Below are positions 1 to 10,615 of a DNA stretch of 64,000 nt, piece by piece. The notes under the pieces were generated by a model. That model was not told the origin of the DNA, did not search any database, and saw only the letters and a list, made by a program, of their open reading frames with translations. The stretch is from Symbiodinium microadriaticum (lineage: Eukaryota; Sar; Dinophyceae; Suessiales; Symbiodiniaceae). A program made the translations under genes and the position numbers. The stretch covers positions 192,718 to 256,717 of the forward strand of contig LSRX01000129.1 of the NCBI GenBank assembly GCA_001939145.1, in the 5' to 3' direction. How positions within the stretch are numbered: position 1 is the first letter of the stretch; each line of letters opens with the position of its first letter.

Positions 1-163
1 CAGAATCTCTGAAGTTGCTCAGGAGGACGGCGAGGCCATCTCGGTGCTGCACTGTCTTTCCCAAATGTGCTTGATTGCCTGCTGTCCCTTGCCTCCCCAT
101 CGGTTTCTCCCTCCCTCTCTCTCGCTATCTGTCTCCATCTGTGCTTCGCACGCGCTACCTCTC

Positions 164-203
<40 letters not shown>

Positions 204-1160
204 GTATCTTTTGCGTCGCTGCCTCTCTGTCTCACATGGCAGTGACATAGCTTACAAACGCACTCAGAACATACCGCCTACGTTGACGCACGTGCCAACC
301 GAAGATTCTGGCGGAAGCTACATTCCTACTGCAAGCTACATTCCTACTGTTTCGACAGCTTTTCTCGGTATGGTTGCCTCCTCCAGGCAATCTTTAATCC
401 AGGCTAGAAGGAAGAACTGTGGATGACAACAGTACCCGCCTGAGGATCTTCACCTTGCAGTGGGTCAACCCAAATAGCCTAGCTACTACGCGTTCAACAG
501 AGCTAGCAATCTTCATTCTCGAGCGGGTCGCTCGCCGACTGCAACATTAAGATCAAGAGCCCTGAATGCCAGAAATGTGACTTGGCATAGCAATCCCTGG
601 GTCCAACCTGCGAACCTACCAGCAGTGACTATGGAATGGTGCAGCAGTATAGCAATGCGGTGAACTTAGACTGGCCCCTCCGGAAGCTGGCAATCTGCAT
701 CAAGATGGTCATTCCTTTTCTCGGAGCTTCCACGTTTGTGCAGGTCCTCTTCACCTTCGGATCTCCTGCGACGGAGCTCATCGTGCTGTTAGACGGTGCT
801 GTCGATGCCCGCGCCTCTGCGACGGCGAAGCCCTTGATCTAGTTCTTCTGAGATTCATTCACTTCGCGCAATCTTCCTCGTAGCACTTGTGCAAAATTAT
901 TGCAATCTCTTGTCCATTCAGAGAGAATGCTTCTGTCGGCGTATACAGTACATGAGAAGACACCTCCAGCGCAATCGTCCTGCAGCATGCCGCAGCGTTT
1001 CACCCCAGGATTGAACGAAGACTTCCGAGTGCATTCGATTGTTTCACCAGAAGGTGACGCATCCGCCTGCATCGCCAGCAAAGCGGATGCCGCGACACCA
1101 CCTCAACGAATCTTCTTTGCAAGTGGATTTGTTGAAGCTGAAGTTCTCTTCTAGCGCACT
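1..1160. other. no recognised gene; CT microsatellite
   Basis: Mixed-composition DNA with a (CT)n microsatellite at about 146-215. Short open frames exist on both strands but none has a recognisable domain, and the long one through the CT tract is a repeat artefact. It could hold undetected short exons. Confidence 0.4.
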
Positions 1161-1397
1161 CCATGCTTAAGCTAGGGTCTGAGGGTAGTCTGGCGAGATC
1201 ATGCAATCATGCCGAGAGTGCCCTCGTTTGCCTAAATAGCGCCATGTGTCGGTTGCTTTTTCTGTCTGGGCATTCATGCTTTTGTTCTTGGTGTGGCATG
1301 GCTCTCAGGAGAAGAAGGGAGATGTCTATGTCTTCGAGGCCAGTCGCCAGACCACTGCAGAGAGCCATTCCAGGTGCTGGTGCTGTCAGCCGGTGGT

Positions 1398-1451
1398 GTT
1401 GGGTGGTGGTGGTGGTGGTGGTGGTGGTGGTGGTGGTGGTGGTGGTGGTAC
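1398..1451. repeat. (GGT)n microsatellite
   Basis: About 17 uninterrupted GGT units. The poly-Gly, poly-Val and poly-Trp frames across it are artefacts of the repeat. Confidence 0.95.
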
Positions 1452-1455
1452 TTGT

Positions 1456-1694
1456 CAGAAAAGGTAGCAGCAGTAGTAGTAGTAGCAGTGCTGCTATTGG
1501 CAGTAGCAGCAGCAAGAGTAGTAGTATTAGTAGGTGCAGTAGTGGTAGTGGTACTGGTGGTGGTATGGGTAAGTAGGAGTGCGGGTAGTAGCACCTGCAG
1601 GAGCAACAGCAGCGAAAGCGGCTGTAGAGGCAAACCATTACTACTACTGCTACTACTACGACAACAACAACAACTACTACTACCACTACTACTA

Positions 1695-1746
<52 letters not shown>

Positions 1747-1880
1747 GTTGCTGCTGCTACTGCTGCTGCTGCTGCTGCTGCTGCTACTACTACTACTACT
1801 ACTACTGCGTTTACGACGACGACGACGACGACGACGACTACGACTACTGTGACTGCGACTGCGACTGCTACTTTTGCGGC
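1456..1880. repeat. mixed trinucleotide array (GTA/GCA, then ACT/GCT/ACG)
   Basis: Interrupted GTA and GCA units to about 1575, then an ACT-rich tract with GCT and ACG stretches. The 3-bp period keeps all frames open, so long frames here are not genes. Runs change composition in blocks, as expected from replication slippage. Confidence 0.9.
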
Positions 1881-2088
1881 TACTGCGGCTCGTGCTGCAA
1901 GCATCACCACTACTACTACACTGCTGGTTATACCGTTGCTGCTAGAGCAGCAGCACCGGCAACGGCAAGTTGCGCAGTCATACAAACGGAGGTTGGGGCT
2001 TCAACAACAGCACAGTCCTGCGAATCAGAATAGCAGTGATCTTCGTTACCCAGTCCGCAAAACCCCAAAGTCAGCGAATTTCAACTCC

Positions 2089-2380
2089 TAAACCCTAAAC
2101 CCTAAACCCCTAAACCCCTAAGCCCTAAACCCCTGAACCCTAAACCCCTAAACCCCTAAACCCCAAAAGCCGAAGCCCAGGAGCCTACCCGGGCCCGGCG
2201 AGCGCGCTCTGGCGCCGTCTTCGGTGCTTTTTGGCCCAGAAGTTGGAACCCTAAACCCTAAACCAACCTATAAACCCTAAACCCTAAACCCTAAACCTAT
2301 AAACCCTAAACCCTAAACGGTTTGGGTTTAGGGTTTTGGGTTTAGGGTTGAGGGTTTAGGGCTTAGGGTTTGTTGGAAAG
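2089..2380. repeat. interstitial telomere-motif array, inverted
   Basis: CCCTAAA-type units (2089-2165 and 2248-2318) switch at about 2320 to TTTAGGG-type units, with 82 bp of unique GC-rich DNA between the first two blocks. The order C-rich then G-rich is that of a whole chromosome read left to right, not of an end-to-end fusion. A small G-rich block follows at about 2520-2585. Confidence 0.85.
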
Positions 2381-2389
2381 ATTTCAGCG

Positions 2390-3440
2390 GCTGAGGATGT
2401 AGCTGGTAGCTAGCATTGTGTTCGGGTGTGCAAGACAGCATTCCAAGATTGGAAGAGGGTACACGGACCTTCCGACTTCCCGGGCTTCCCGAAGCAGCAC
2501 TGTCGAAAGAGTTGTGCAGAGGGTTTAGGGTTCAGGGGTTAGGGGTTTAGGGTTTAGGGTTTTGGGTTTAGGGTTTAGGGTTTGCAATGCTCTTCTTCCA
2601 GGCTGTGGAGTACGCAAGCAGCAGTTTCGACTCCTCCCTGCAGCTGTATGCGGGCGCGGCTTGGCCGAGGAGTCACACAGCTAAAGCATATTGAAGCATG
2701 TATCGATGACTGTCTCGATACACCGTAGAAGCCTCAATGTCCCGAACATTCCCGAGCCCTCAAGCCGAGACTCTTGCATGCGCAGTTGGCGTCTGTTCCA
2801 TGGTGCATTGCGTTCAGTGCATGTCGCGACCGGAAACAGCTAGCGAAGAGAGCCTGTGATTTCTTATTGTCGTGACGGCCTTCGCTTCAGACATCAATAT
2901 TAAGGGCTGCTGGCTTACTGTTCGGAGGTGGAGCCATGAGACCTTCAAGCTCAGAGGATCTAAGATTTCCAAGACGTTGCTCTGGTTTTGTAGGCCCTCA
3001 CTCCAATGTCAGCTATAGTTTAGCAGCTCAGAGAGCAACCAGTCCATAATGTTGGTATCATGAAGAAGCCTTTTCTGTCAAAGCAGGGGGTTGCTCTTAG
3101 CGGGGCATTGCGCAACCTTCTCGTTTCGAGGGCGGATGTCTACATGAATCCCCACTTTTGACAAGACATCCAAAATATATCCCCGGGAGAGTAAGGCCTG
3201 CCTCCGCTGCACGGGCACATCCGTCGGGAAAAGCGAGGTCCCGCGGGTTTTTCACTCAAGGCCATGCATATTGAGAGGAGGTATGTAAAGTTGCAGCATG
3301 TAGCCTCACGGCTACGGTGCAGCATTGCATCTTCAGCTTTCCGACAGACTACCTGTGTTTGCGCTAGTCTCTCTTCTTCCAGCCACATATGGTGGACTTG
3401 AAGAGCCACTGGCCCTCCTTTACCTTGCAGGAGCTACAAT
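2390..3440. other. spacer without recognised gene
   Basis: Apart from the telomere-motif block near 2520-2585, this is unique sequence. A - strand frame at 3140-3409 has no recognisable domain and I do not call it a gene. Confidence 0.4.
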
Positions 3441-3442
3441 CT

Positions 3443-3505
3443 ACCCTAAACCCTAAACCCTAAACCCCAACCCCTAAACCCTATAAACCCCTAAACCCTA
3501 AACCA
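3443..3505. repeat. CCCTAAA block with flanking direct repeat
   Basis: Seven or so CCCTAAA-like units. The unique word GCAGGAGCTACAATCT occurs immediately before (from about 3427) and again after (from about 3510) the block. This is what insertion of telomere repeat at a broken end with a duplicated target would leave. Confidence 0.7.
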
Positions 3506-3597
3506 CATTGCAGGAGCTACAATCTGCGTCTTTCGAGTCGTCAGGTTCTCGTCATACCCTTTGACACCTTGCGCAGCAAGGAGTTGGAGGCCGCGAG

Positions 3598-3750
3598 TTG
3601 CACAGCAAGCACACTATATATTGCTATATTGTTAGTATATTATATTATATGATATTATGTTATATTATGTTATATAATAATGATAATAATAAACATAGTA
3701 ATAAAAATAAAAATAATAATAATAATAATAATAATAATAAACATAAACTG
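3598..3750. repeat. AT-rich microsatellite (ATATT / AAT)n
   Basis: TATATT-type and AATAAT units in an otherwise GC-balanced area. The Asn-rich frame across it is a repeat artefact. Confidence 0.85.
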
Positions 3751-4119
3751 CAGCCGGTGAAACTACCGACGGTCCGTTTACACCTTTAGTTTCTGCGGAC
3801 CTGAACCGTTCAATCCTCTCGAGTTGTATTTGCACTGTTCGGTTGACTGCCTGTCACATACCTTCCAGACGTGTAGCTCAGTTTCATTACTGATGGTGCG
3901 ACAGGAGGCAAAGCTCTCTCTTGTGCTGCGGTCTGCTTCTCAGACATCGAGAAGTGACTGCATTGACCTTATCCTTGAGCGGTTGACACTTCACGAACAT
4001 CGATCCAGCTTGGCAGGTTCGAGGGCATTTACTCTGGGTGTGAAAAGAACGTTGGGGTGACAAGACTTTAGGGCAGATAGGATGAGCAGCAAAGCACAGA
4101 AATAGCTCTTCGGAGCATG

Positions 4120-4468
4120 GCTGGCCAACCGGCTACAGCTGGAAAGCAACCAGAAAGTCTTTCCAAGGGCAAGTTAACCAGCTGCGGTGTGCGCTGGACG
4201 ACACTCATGGGCAAATGGCGTATCAATAGTTGCAGGTCCAGCTGAGGAAGGAAAACAGCAGGAGGGAGAATCACCAGGAGGACACGAAAGAGAAGCTGTG
4301 AGTGCAAAGCGCTCAGCTGCAGCAGCTGCACATGAAGCTGCAAAAAAAGTCCACGGGGCACTGAGGACTTCCCCAGAACAAAGCCTCCGAGTGGCGGGTA
4401 AAAGAGCAGCGGCAGAAGTTGACAGATTAAGCAGGTCCAAGTATCGAAGGGGAAGCGTTGGTTGAATT
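4120..4468 (+). pseudogene. possible decayed coiled-coil gene fragment
   Basis: One + frame reads like a charged coiled coil (for example QLRCALDDTHGQMAYQ, then LRKENSRRENHQEDTKEKL, then AQLQQLHMKLQKK) but is broken by TAG, TGA, TGA and TAA. The register of Leu and charged residues continues across the stops, which suggests one former gene. The family cannot be named, and chance in GC-rich DNA is possible. Confidence 0.3.
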
Positions 4469-4469
4469 G

Positions 4470-5050
4470 TAGCGACCATCTTTGCATGATGCCCGTCATC
4501 ATGAGTTGTATCGCGCTGTGCTAATCTCATCCTTGATTCTCTGTATCTACTACACAAACCAAGCGCATCAAGTCTTCAGATCTAGTCTTGACAATCTTAT
4601 CAGTAATATCGGAGTCATCAGCACCATCATCGTCGTCATCATCATCATCGCTGCATCACCGGCACATTGCACCATGGGGATGGGAAGGTTTCCTTTCCAT
4701 CACTGCTCGAGACCCCGACTATCCCAGAACCTCCAATGCTGAAGAACCCGACTCTATCCTGGCAACATGACGAGGACCTGGCTTTCGCGGCTTGCATCGA
4801 ATGCGCTCATCGCCTCCACGCACAACGCCGCAAGCTCAGCGGGAGGAGTAAGCTACTCAAGGGGTGTTCAACGACCTCCCCAGCTTGGTTATTATTAATA
4901 CTATCATTATTGTTAGTATTATGACTCTGCTCTTGCAGTTGTAGTCAATATTATAGCCGCGGCCCACTGCAGCTATGTGTCCACACTTCGGCAGATCTTC
5001 CCTGGTACATACCATGCCTCCGGAGTTTGACTTCGAGTTCTTGTTCCTGT
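4470..5050. other. spacer without recognised gene
   Basis: Contains a short ATC/TCA microsatellite near 4600-4655. Nothing else recognised. Confidence 0.4.
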
Positions 5051-5054
5051 GCCC

Positions 5055-5432
5055 CCTAAACCCTAAACCCTCACTTTTCCCAAGCCCTACTCGGCCCTAA
5101 ACCCTAAGCGCTAAACCCTAAACCCTAAAACCCTAAAACCCTAAAGCCCTAAAGCCCTAAAGCCCTAAAGCCCTAAAGCCCTAAAGCCCTCAAGCCCTAA
5201 AGCCCTAAAGCCCTAAAGCCCAAAAGCCCTAAACCCTAAGACCCTAAACCCCTAAACCCTAAACCTAAACCCTAAACCCTAAAACCCTAAAGCCCTAAAG
5301 CCCTAAAGCCCTAAAGCCCTAAACCCTAAGACCCTAAACCCCTAAACCCTAAACCCTAAACCCTAAAGCCCTAAAGCCCTAAAGCCCTAAAGCCCTAAAG
5401 CCCTAAAGCCCTAAAGCCCTAAAGCCCTAACC
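5055..5432 (+). repeat. CCCTAAA and CCCTAAAG array
   Basis: About 45 units. The 7-bp CCCTAAA form alternates in blocks with an 8-bp variant, AGCCCTAA, amplified in homogeneous runs (about 5145-5220, 5290-5325 and 5367-5428). Such runs point to local tandem amplification after the first insertion. Confidence 0.95.
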
Positions 5433-5534
5433 CCTGCCTAGGATCCGCTGAGCAATCTTCACTGGAGAGACCTGCGGCCCTGGCCTCGGCCCAGTGCTGG
5501 AAAGCGCAGAAGCTCTTCGATCGGGCCTCGACTG

Positions 5535-5705
5535 CTAGGGTTTAGGGTTTAGGGGTTCAGGGGTTTAGGGGTTTAGGGTTGTAGGGTTTAGGGGTTTAGG
5601 GGTTTAGGGTTGTAGGGTTTAGGGGTGTAGGGGTTTAGGGTTTAGGGTTTAGGGGTGTAGGGGTTTAGGGGTTTAGGGTTTGGGGTTTAGGTTTTAGGGT
5701 TTTTG
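5535..5705 (-). repeat. TTTAGGG array, opposite orientation
   Basis: G-rich telomere-like units with 8-bp TTTAGGGG and GTAGGGTT variants. They mirror the C-rich array that ends 100 bp upstream, enclosing a short unique GC-rich segment (about 5433-5534). Confidence 0.9.
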
Positions 5706-6097
5706 TTTGGGATGATGGAGAGTCATGGAACGAGCAATAGAAATAGCAAAGCAATAGTCCTCGTAGTAGCAATAAATAATAGTGTTATTCTGTAAAACGT
5801 AACAGTAGTGGCCATAGCAATAGTAACATGTCCAGCGCAAGATGGGTCATCATGTTGGAGCTGTGACAGAGCATCCTCTACTTTCCCCATGCGCAAAGGT
5901 TCCAAAGCCAAGATTGCAACCTGATGGTGCATGGCTCAGTTTTGTTCCGTAGTATCGGATTCAAAGATGAGTCCGTGGGAGAGCAGTGCAGGTCGGCAGC
6001 GACCAAACCCGACATACCTGATTTTGCCGGAATACATATATATATATATATATATACATACGTATGTATATTACATACATACACTCACGCTGTTATG

Positions 6098-6190
6098 ATT
6101 GGTAGCAGTAGTAGTAGTAGTAGTAGTAGCAGTAGTAGTAGTAGTAGTAGTAGTAGTAGCAGCAGCAGTAGTAGCAGCAGCAGTAGTAAT
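6098..6190. repeat. (AGT/AGC)n microsatellite
   Basis: About 30 AGT or AGC units preceded by a short (TA)n and TACA tract (about 6035-6085). It gives poly-Ser frames that are artefacts. Confidence 0.95.
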
Positions 6191-6654
6191 TACTAGTACT
6201 ATTCCCTCACCGTCCCTCTGTGCTTAAGACTTCGCCTTGATGGGCTCTCGCAGGCACTCGCCGGCAGGTGAATTGTCATGCTGTACGACGGCAGCCAAAC
6301 CTCCCACGCACACAGACACACCTCGCAGAAACCAAAGCCACATAAGGTTTCAGAGAAGCAGCTGATGCAGTGAATCACTTAGTAAGTGCAGCTCGATCCA
6401 TTCATGCACCGGCAAGTCCACCCAACCCGCCTACTGCGCGGTGCCTACGCCTTAAAAGAGGGCAACTGCGGTCTGCAAGGAAATATCAAGCAAAACAACA
6501 GGCATGGTCATGCGATAAGGGTTCGCAGCCCAGCACGATGGCAATGTCAGAGCTGTTCTTCGCGCGAGCCTCGGAAGTGTCATTAACTTTTGCCAGCCTT
6601 GCCTGGCAGGCTCGCGAAACTCGTAAACTTCTGGCAGCACTGCTTTAAGCTGAG

Positions 6655-7077
6655 ATGGTCCAGGCTGGATGTTTCTTCTTCGTGGTGGCCGTTGCAGCCT
6701 CTTTGTCCGGCTCGGCATGTTTGAACCTGGAGGGCACCTCCCCGGAACAGCGTGCTGTGACCCTCAAAGTCCGATCGGCAGACTCCCCTGTCTGGTGTGG
6801 ATATCATAACAAGCTGTGCCTGGATATGCGATGCTGTAGGGGCTTGACAACGCAGCATAATTCACAGTCATACCTTAAACGGAAGCCTCCCAACCCCGAA
6901 AAGCTTCTCGGGGAGGATGGCCTACGTTGCCTGGAGAGGCTCAAAGCCGCCACCTCAGAAGTGCAAGGATATCAGAGGGGTCTCTTCAAGTGGAGCTTGC
7001 AGGTGCAGGTTCGGCGTGTTAGGATTTTGCAATGCCGATCTCGAAGTGTTTGGGCGGGTCCCATATCATGTCCTTAA
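6655..7077 (+). CDS. hypothetical small protein with signal-peptide-like N-terminus
   Basis: 140 codons starting at ATG. Residues 6-22 are hydrophobic (CFFFVVAVAASLSGSAC) and end in a small-residue stretch like a signal peptidase site. Several Cys follow, including WCGYHNKLC and RCC, then a basic tail. If real it is a small secreted or ER protein. I recognise no family, and a frame of this length can arise by chance here. Confidence 0.3.
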   Translation: MVQAGCFFFVVAVAASLSGSACLNLEGTSPEQRAVTLKVRSADSPVWCGYHNKLCLDMRCCRGLTTQHNSQSYLKRKPPNPEKLLGEDGLRCLERLKAATSEVQGYQRGLFKWSLQVQVRRVRILQCRSRSVWAGPISCP

Positions 7078-7930
7078 GCTCGGTTGATGTTTGAAGCAAG
7101 GGGGGCATTGGGCACAGCTCAGACTGTCAAAGTACAACAGTCGATAAGGGGAGCTGCATGGGATTCCACTGGAGCAAGCATGCTTGTTGCGTCCAGGCCC
7201 AGCGAGTTCTTCGTGGAGGCTGGACATTGTCACAAGCTTCAGTGGCTGCACTTGAGAGAGCAGCAGCATCTTCAGCAGACACGCTGGCATTCTCTAAAGC
7301 GCATGTGCCCAGCGCAGATTCACCGTACAAGATCAGTGTCGTGGGGATAGAGTGTCGAGTTTAAGTTTACATATAGTGTCCATCCCAATCCTCTGCAGCT
7401 ATATGGTCAGCATTGTCATCACATGTGCCAGCAGCACCATGACAAGCATCGTCCGCTGCCAGTAATTCTCCTCGCCACCATCGTCATTGAAATCATTGCT
7501 GTTCATGTCAGCGTTGAAATCATGGATTCTCGCCCAACGCAACCAGGTTCCATTGCGCACCCTCTGTTCGAACGTATAGCATGACCTATACTTGGGCCGG
7601 AAGAAAGAAGCGCGATGCCGGTTCCAAGCTTTCGAACATTGGAGGTGTTAAAGCAGATGATGACTGTGCGATTCAGGAATGAGGTCAAATCCTAGGGCTG
7701 TTCTTTAGGCCGCCCAGGCTTAAAGGCCAACGGGTTTAAGCTTAAGTGTCAGTAGCTGTTAGAAATTGCCTCTAGAGTCGTAGAGGGTGGTGTCGGGGCT
7801 CTGGCCGAGAAAACCCGTGCCCCTGGTCCTGCAGGCGGTGCAAGAGACGTGCGCACAAATGCTTGGGCTTGTGTCACGTCGGGTTGGACGTTTCGAGCAG
7901 TGACACTGAGCGCAGGCTACCTTGTCAGAT
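7078..7930. other. spacer without recognised gene
   Basis: Unique GC-balanced sequence with overlapping open frames on both strands near 7084-7360. None is convincing enough to call. Confidence 0.35.
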
Positions 7931-7935
7931 AGGGT

Positions 7936-8019
7936 TGGACAGAGCACCACCCCGACAGGTACCAGTGCGAGTTGTCTGAGGCCGAGATCATTGCCTACTA
8001 CGAGCTGCTTGAGCCCTAG
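7936..8019 (+). CDS. candidate exon or fragment
   Basis: Frame reads hydrophilic then acidic (RYQCELSEAEIIAYYELLEP) and ends at TAG. The composition is protein-like, and it lies just before other + strand coding-like segments. Family unknown. Confidence 0.3.
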   Translation, partial: WTEHHPDRYQCELSEAEIIAYYELLEP

Positions 8020-8099
8020 TGCACACAGTCAGACAGTCACAAATTTCGTTGCAAATCACACAAACCAAATCCCTCCCGCTGAAAGACAAGCCACCCTTG

Positions 8100-8264
8100 A
8101 CTTCGTGCGAGATCTCGTTTGATTCGCCTGATGCGTTGTATGCGAGGAAAGAGCGTCTGCGACAGCAGAAGGCTCCGGATGCACCGGTGGAAAGCACAGA
8201 GCCAGAGGTGCCTTGCAATTTAGACGTGGTGCGCTGGGTGCAGGGCTTGGACCTAATCATCTAA
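8100..8264 (+). CDS. candidate exon
   Basis: Open frame with charged, protein-like composition (DSPDALYARKERLRQQKAPD and further acidic residues) ending at TAA. Part of a run of + strand segments up to 11.75 kb. The open frame extends upstream to 8019. Confidence 0.35.
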   Translation, partial: TSCEISFDSPDALYARKERLRQQKAPDAPVESTEPEVPCNLDVVRWVQGLDLII

Positions 8265-8339
8265 AGCAATGCTCTCGGTTTTTTGGGTTGTTTCGAAGTG
8301 TTCAGGTAGTGAGACACGTTTCAATCCTGTCTGCCGCAG

Positions 8340-8548
8340 GAGCAAGATGCTTGGGTTCGTCAAGCCCTCACGCTGGAGGTCGGACTCCGGAAATGGGTGC
8401 CCTCTTCTCCCGCATTCCAGACTGGCTTGCAGGAACGCCGGGTGCTACAGCAGGCCTTGATGAGGCGCGTCCCCAACCGTTTTTTTCAGAGTCAGCTCGT
8501 GCTGTCGGGAAGAGGCGCCTTGTTAGCTGCCTGGCTGGGAGCCGAGTC
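8340..8548 (+). CDS. candidate exon
   Basis: Begins after CTGCCGCAG, a good acceptor. About 69 codons are open (WVRQALTLEVGLRKWV, then LQERRVLQQALMRRVPNRFF, then LVLSGRGALLAAW). A GTAGCC donor sits just before an in-frame TAG. Amphipathic and helix-rich in appearance; no family recognised. Confidence 0.45.
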
Positions 8549-8681
8549 GTAGCCGTCCCCAAGTCCCCCCCCCCCTTGCCAGGGAGCCCACAGAGAGAGT
8601 GAACTCTGAGGATCGGCTTGACCAGGTGCAGCGGGACAAGCCAGGCCAGGAGCCAGCGGAGCACCGCGGAGCACCGCAGAG

Positions 8682-8804
8682 CACCGGCTCGCACAAGTTG
8701 CCCTGATCGCTGGCTCTTTGTCAGGCAACTACCGGCTCTGGCGTGGCAAACTGGTCTCGGAGCGGTACTGGGCCTCGCTGCTGGAGGCCTCGGGCACGGA
8801 CTAG
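8682..8804 (+). CDS. candidate exon, ends at TAG
   Basis: Follows CCGCAG. Reads LAQVALIAGSLSGNYRLWRG, then KLVSERYWASLLEASGTD, then TAG; the same frame stays open beyond the stop to about 8900. It could be a broken exon or one with an unseen donor. Phase with the preceding exon was not resolved. Confidence 0.3.
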   Translation, partial: HRLAQVALIAGSLSGNYRLWRGKLVSERYWASLLEASGTD

Positions 8805-9085
8805 GCTCCCCAATTCTTGGACCTGCTTGCGTGCCTGTTGTTGACCCTTTGGGTCCAGGCGGAGCAGATAGTCTCCGACGAGATCAGTAGTTGCGCGCCC
8901 TGACGGCAAGCGCCGCTTTTGCCGGACCGCCGGTTCTAGAGCAGCGTGGGGACAAGTTTGTAGCCAAGAGCTATGGAGAGACCACTCCCAGAACTTGATT
9001 TAGGGTTGTGATTTAGCTTGGCGGCTTTTTAGCACAAAGAGGCGCATGCAGCAAAGCCCGTGGAGGCTAGGTTGGATTCCATCTA

Positions 9086-9532
9086 GTGTGCGCGGCTCAT
9101 CTCATGATCCGATTTTGGCCAAGCCAGCTACGAGCCCAGGTATCAGAGGCAGCCATTCTGGAACCGGGCTGGAACTACTGGCGACGCTTAGAGTTGCTGA
9201 GGTTTCAGGGCCGGGCTCCAGAGAGAAGGGTAGTTTCTGCATGTCCCCGGGCCTCCAACACCGTCAAAAGCCGGCGTCTTTTTCAGCTTAGCGGCCTGCA
9301 TCCTACTTTCAAGGATCCCAGCAGTGCAACGCGAGACGAGGGAAGGTTTCGGGCGAGTCTAATCCAAGCGGACACGTCCGGTTGCCCGACATCCTTTCTT
9401 CTACCCCCCCCCCAATGTGCCGAGTACAGCATCCGGGTGGGTGCCTCGCGTTCTTGGAATCCAAGTCCTGGTTGGCGTGCTGCTGGCCACCCTGTTCAGC
9501 GAACCATGCCCTGCACCGGGGGTCTCTTCTGA
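9086..9532 (+). CDS. hypothetical open frame
   Basis: 148 codons, Arg/Trp/Pro-rich, including LEPGWNYWRRLELLRFQGR. No domain recognised. It may hold one or two exons rather than a continuous gene. Confidence 0.25.
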   Translation: MCAAHLMIRFWPSQLRAQVSEAAILEPGWNYWRRLELLRFQGRAPERRVVSACPRASNTVKSRRLFQLSGLHPTFKDPSSATRDEGRFRASLIQADTSGCPTSFLLPPPQCAEYSIRVGASRSWNPSPGWRAAGHPVQRTMPCTGGLF

Positions 9533-9539
9533 TCGGAAC

Positions 9540-10155
9540 CTTCATGACATGAGGGTGTCGTCAACTTGGAATTGGTTTTCACAATATATTACGAAAGCTT
9601 CGATCGCAGCCGATGCTTAACCACGACCCATGGCCGGGCCGCCCGTGGTACTGCTAGAGAGAATGTCTGGAAAACCACTAGCAGGCTCGATACATTCTGA
9701 GGGCTGCAAAATGGCTCCTTACAACTCGGAATCGTGTCGAAGTGAAGGAAGCACATGGGGTGGGCACCGTTCACAGTCCAACTACTTGTGACATCTGGTC
9801 TAACCAGACAGCAACAGCTAGCTCGTCCGAGCAAGCCTAAGACATTGGATTGCCTCTACGGTCTGTGACCGCTGCGCAACTACTTACTTGTGTGTCCTAA
9901 CTTCCTTCGTAGACGTATGATGTTGACCGGTGGGTGGATAGGAAAGGCTTACGTGGCGGGTGGGAACGATGGAGACTACTCCAACGAGCTCATAAGATGA
10001 CTGCTTGTAGCATGTCTGGAAGTTGACCATTAGGCATTTGTTGCCTGTGCCATTGTCGTTCCGTCGTCCGAGGGAAGCACTCGTGCGGGTTCGGGCCCTG
10101 CAAATCTTTGCCAGGAACGGCCACATCTTTAATCAGGCCGTGGGCGCTGCCGGAT
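9540..10155. other. spacer without recognised gene
   Basis: Unique sequence. Short frames on both strands show no recognisable domain. Confidence 0.35.
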
Positions 10156-10159
10156 GTAG

Positions 10160-10344
10160 ACGAGAATTGTTCCAGTAGCCAGCAACAAGGAAGATGTCGC
10201 GAGGTTGCAAAGCTTAAAGAGTGTGTTTACCCAAGTGTTGATGCCATGCAGGCTGTGCAGGTATGGCGCATGCAAAAGCAGCAGCAAGCCGAGAAGAAAG
10301 AGGCAGAGAGTATGTTGATGGGCCATTACGTAGAGCTTTGCTAA
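10160..10344 (+). CDS. candidate exon, charged/helical
   Basis: The frame contains WRMQKQQQAEKKEAESML, a helix or coiled-coil-like stretch, followed by a TAA. It lies 95 bp before the next Lys-rich exon and shares its charged character. Confidence 0.3.
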
Positions 10345-10438
10345 AGCACCTCAGAAGCACACTCCCAAGAATTGGGTAGTGTTGCGAGGTTTAGCTTAGC
10401 CGATGATGGACCAGGCGGCTTTCTCGCGATGACGACAG

Positions 10439-10517
10439 GTCAAGAAGGACAAGGAGAAGGAAAAGAAGGAGCGAGAGAAGGCTCACGCTTCATTTTCACG
10501 CTTATCCAGATGTGGGG
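10439..10517 (+). CDS. Lys/Glu-rich exon
   Basis: Starts after GACGACAG and reads VKKDKEKEKKEREKAHASFS. It ends in phase 1 at G^GTTTCC, at the left end of an inverted-repeat element. Removing that element (10518-10611) joins it in frame to the next exon. Charged coiled-coil type of protein. Confidence 0.5.
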
Positions 10518-10615
10518 GTTTCCGAAAATAGGGGATCCTAATATAGTGCCCTAAATAGTAGGATTCTCATTATAAGGACCCCCAAAGTAAGGTACCCTAA
10601 TTTTCGGAAAGTCCC
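10517..10615 (+). mobile_element. IR element family B, copy 1, acting as intron
   Basis: Terminal inverted repeats of about 15 bp (GGGGTTTCCGAAAAT on the left, complement of ATTTTCGGAAAGTCCC on the right). It is flanked by the 7-bp direct repeat ATGTGGG (10510-10516 and 10616-10622), a likely target-site duplication. An intron 10518-10611 (GTTTCC...GGAAAG, 94 nt) would remove it and keep the frame. A related copy lies at 40379-40471 and a partial one at 47961-48020. Confidence 0.75.

Noticed and set aside
1207..2091. Long open frames rich in Val, Thr, Tyr or Gly on both strands
   Set aside because: They run through trinucleotide arrays, which leave all frames open; not genes.
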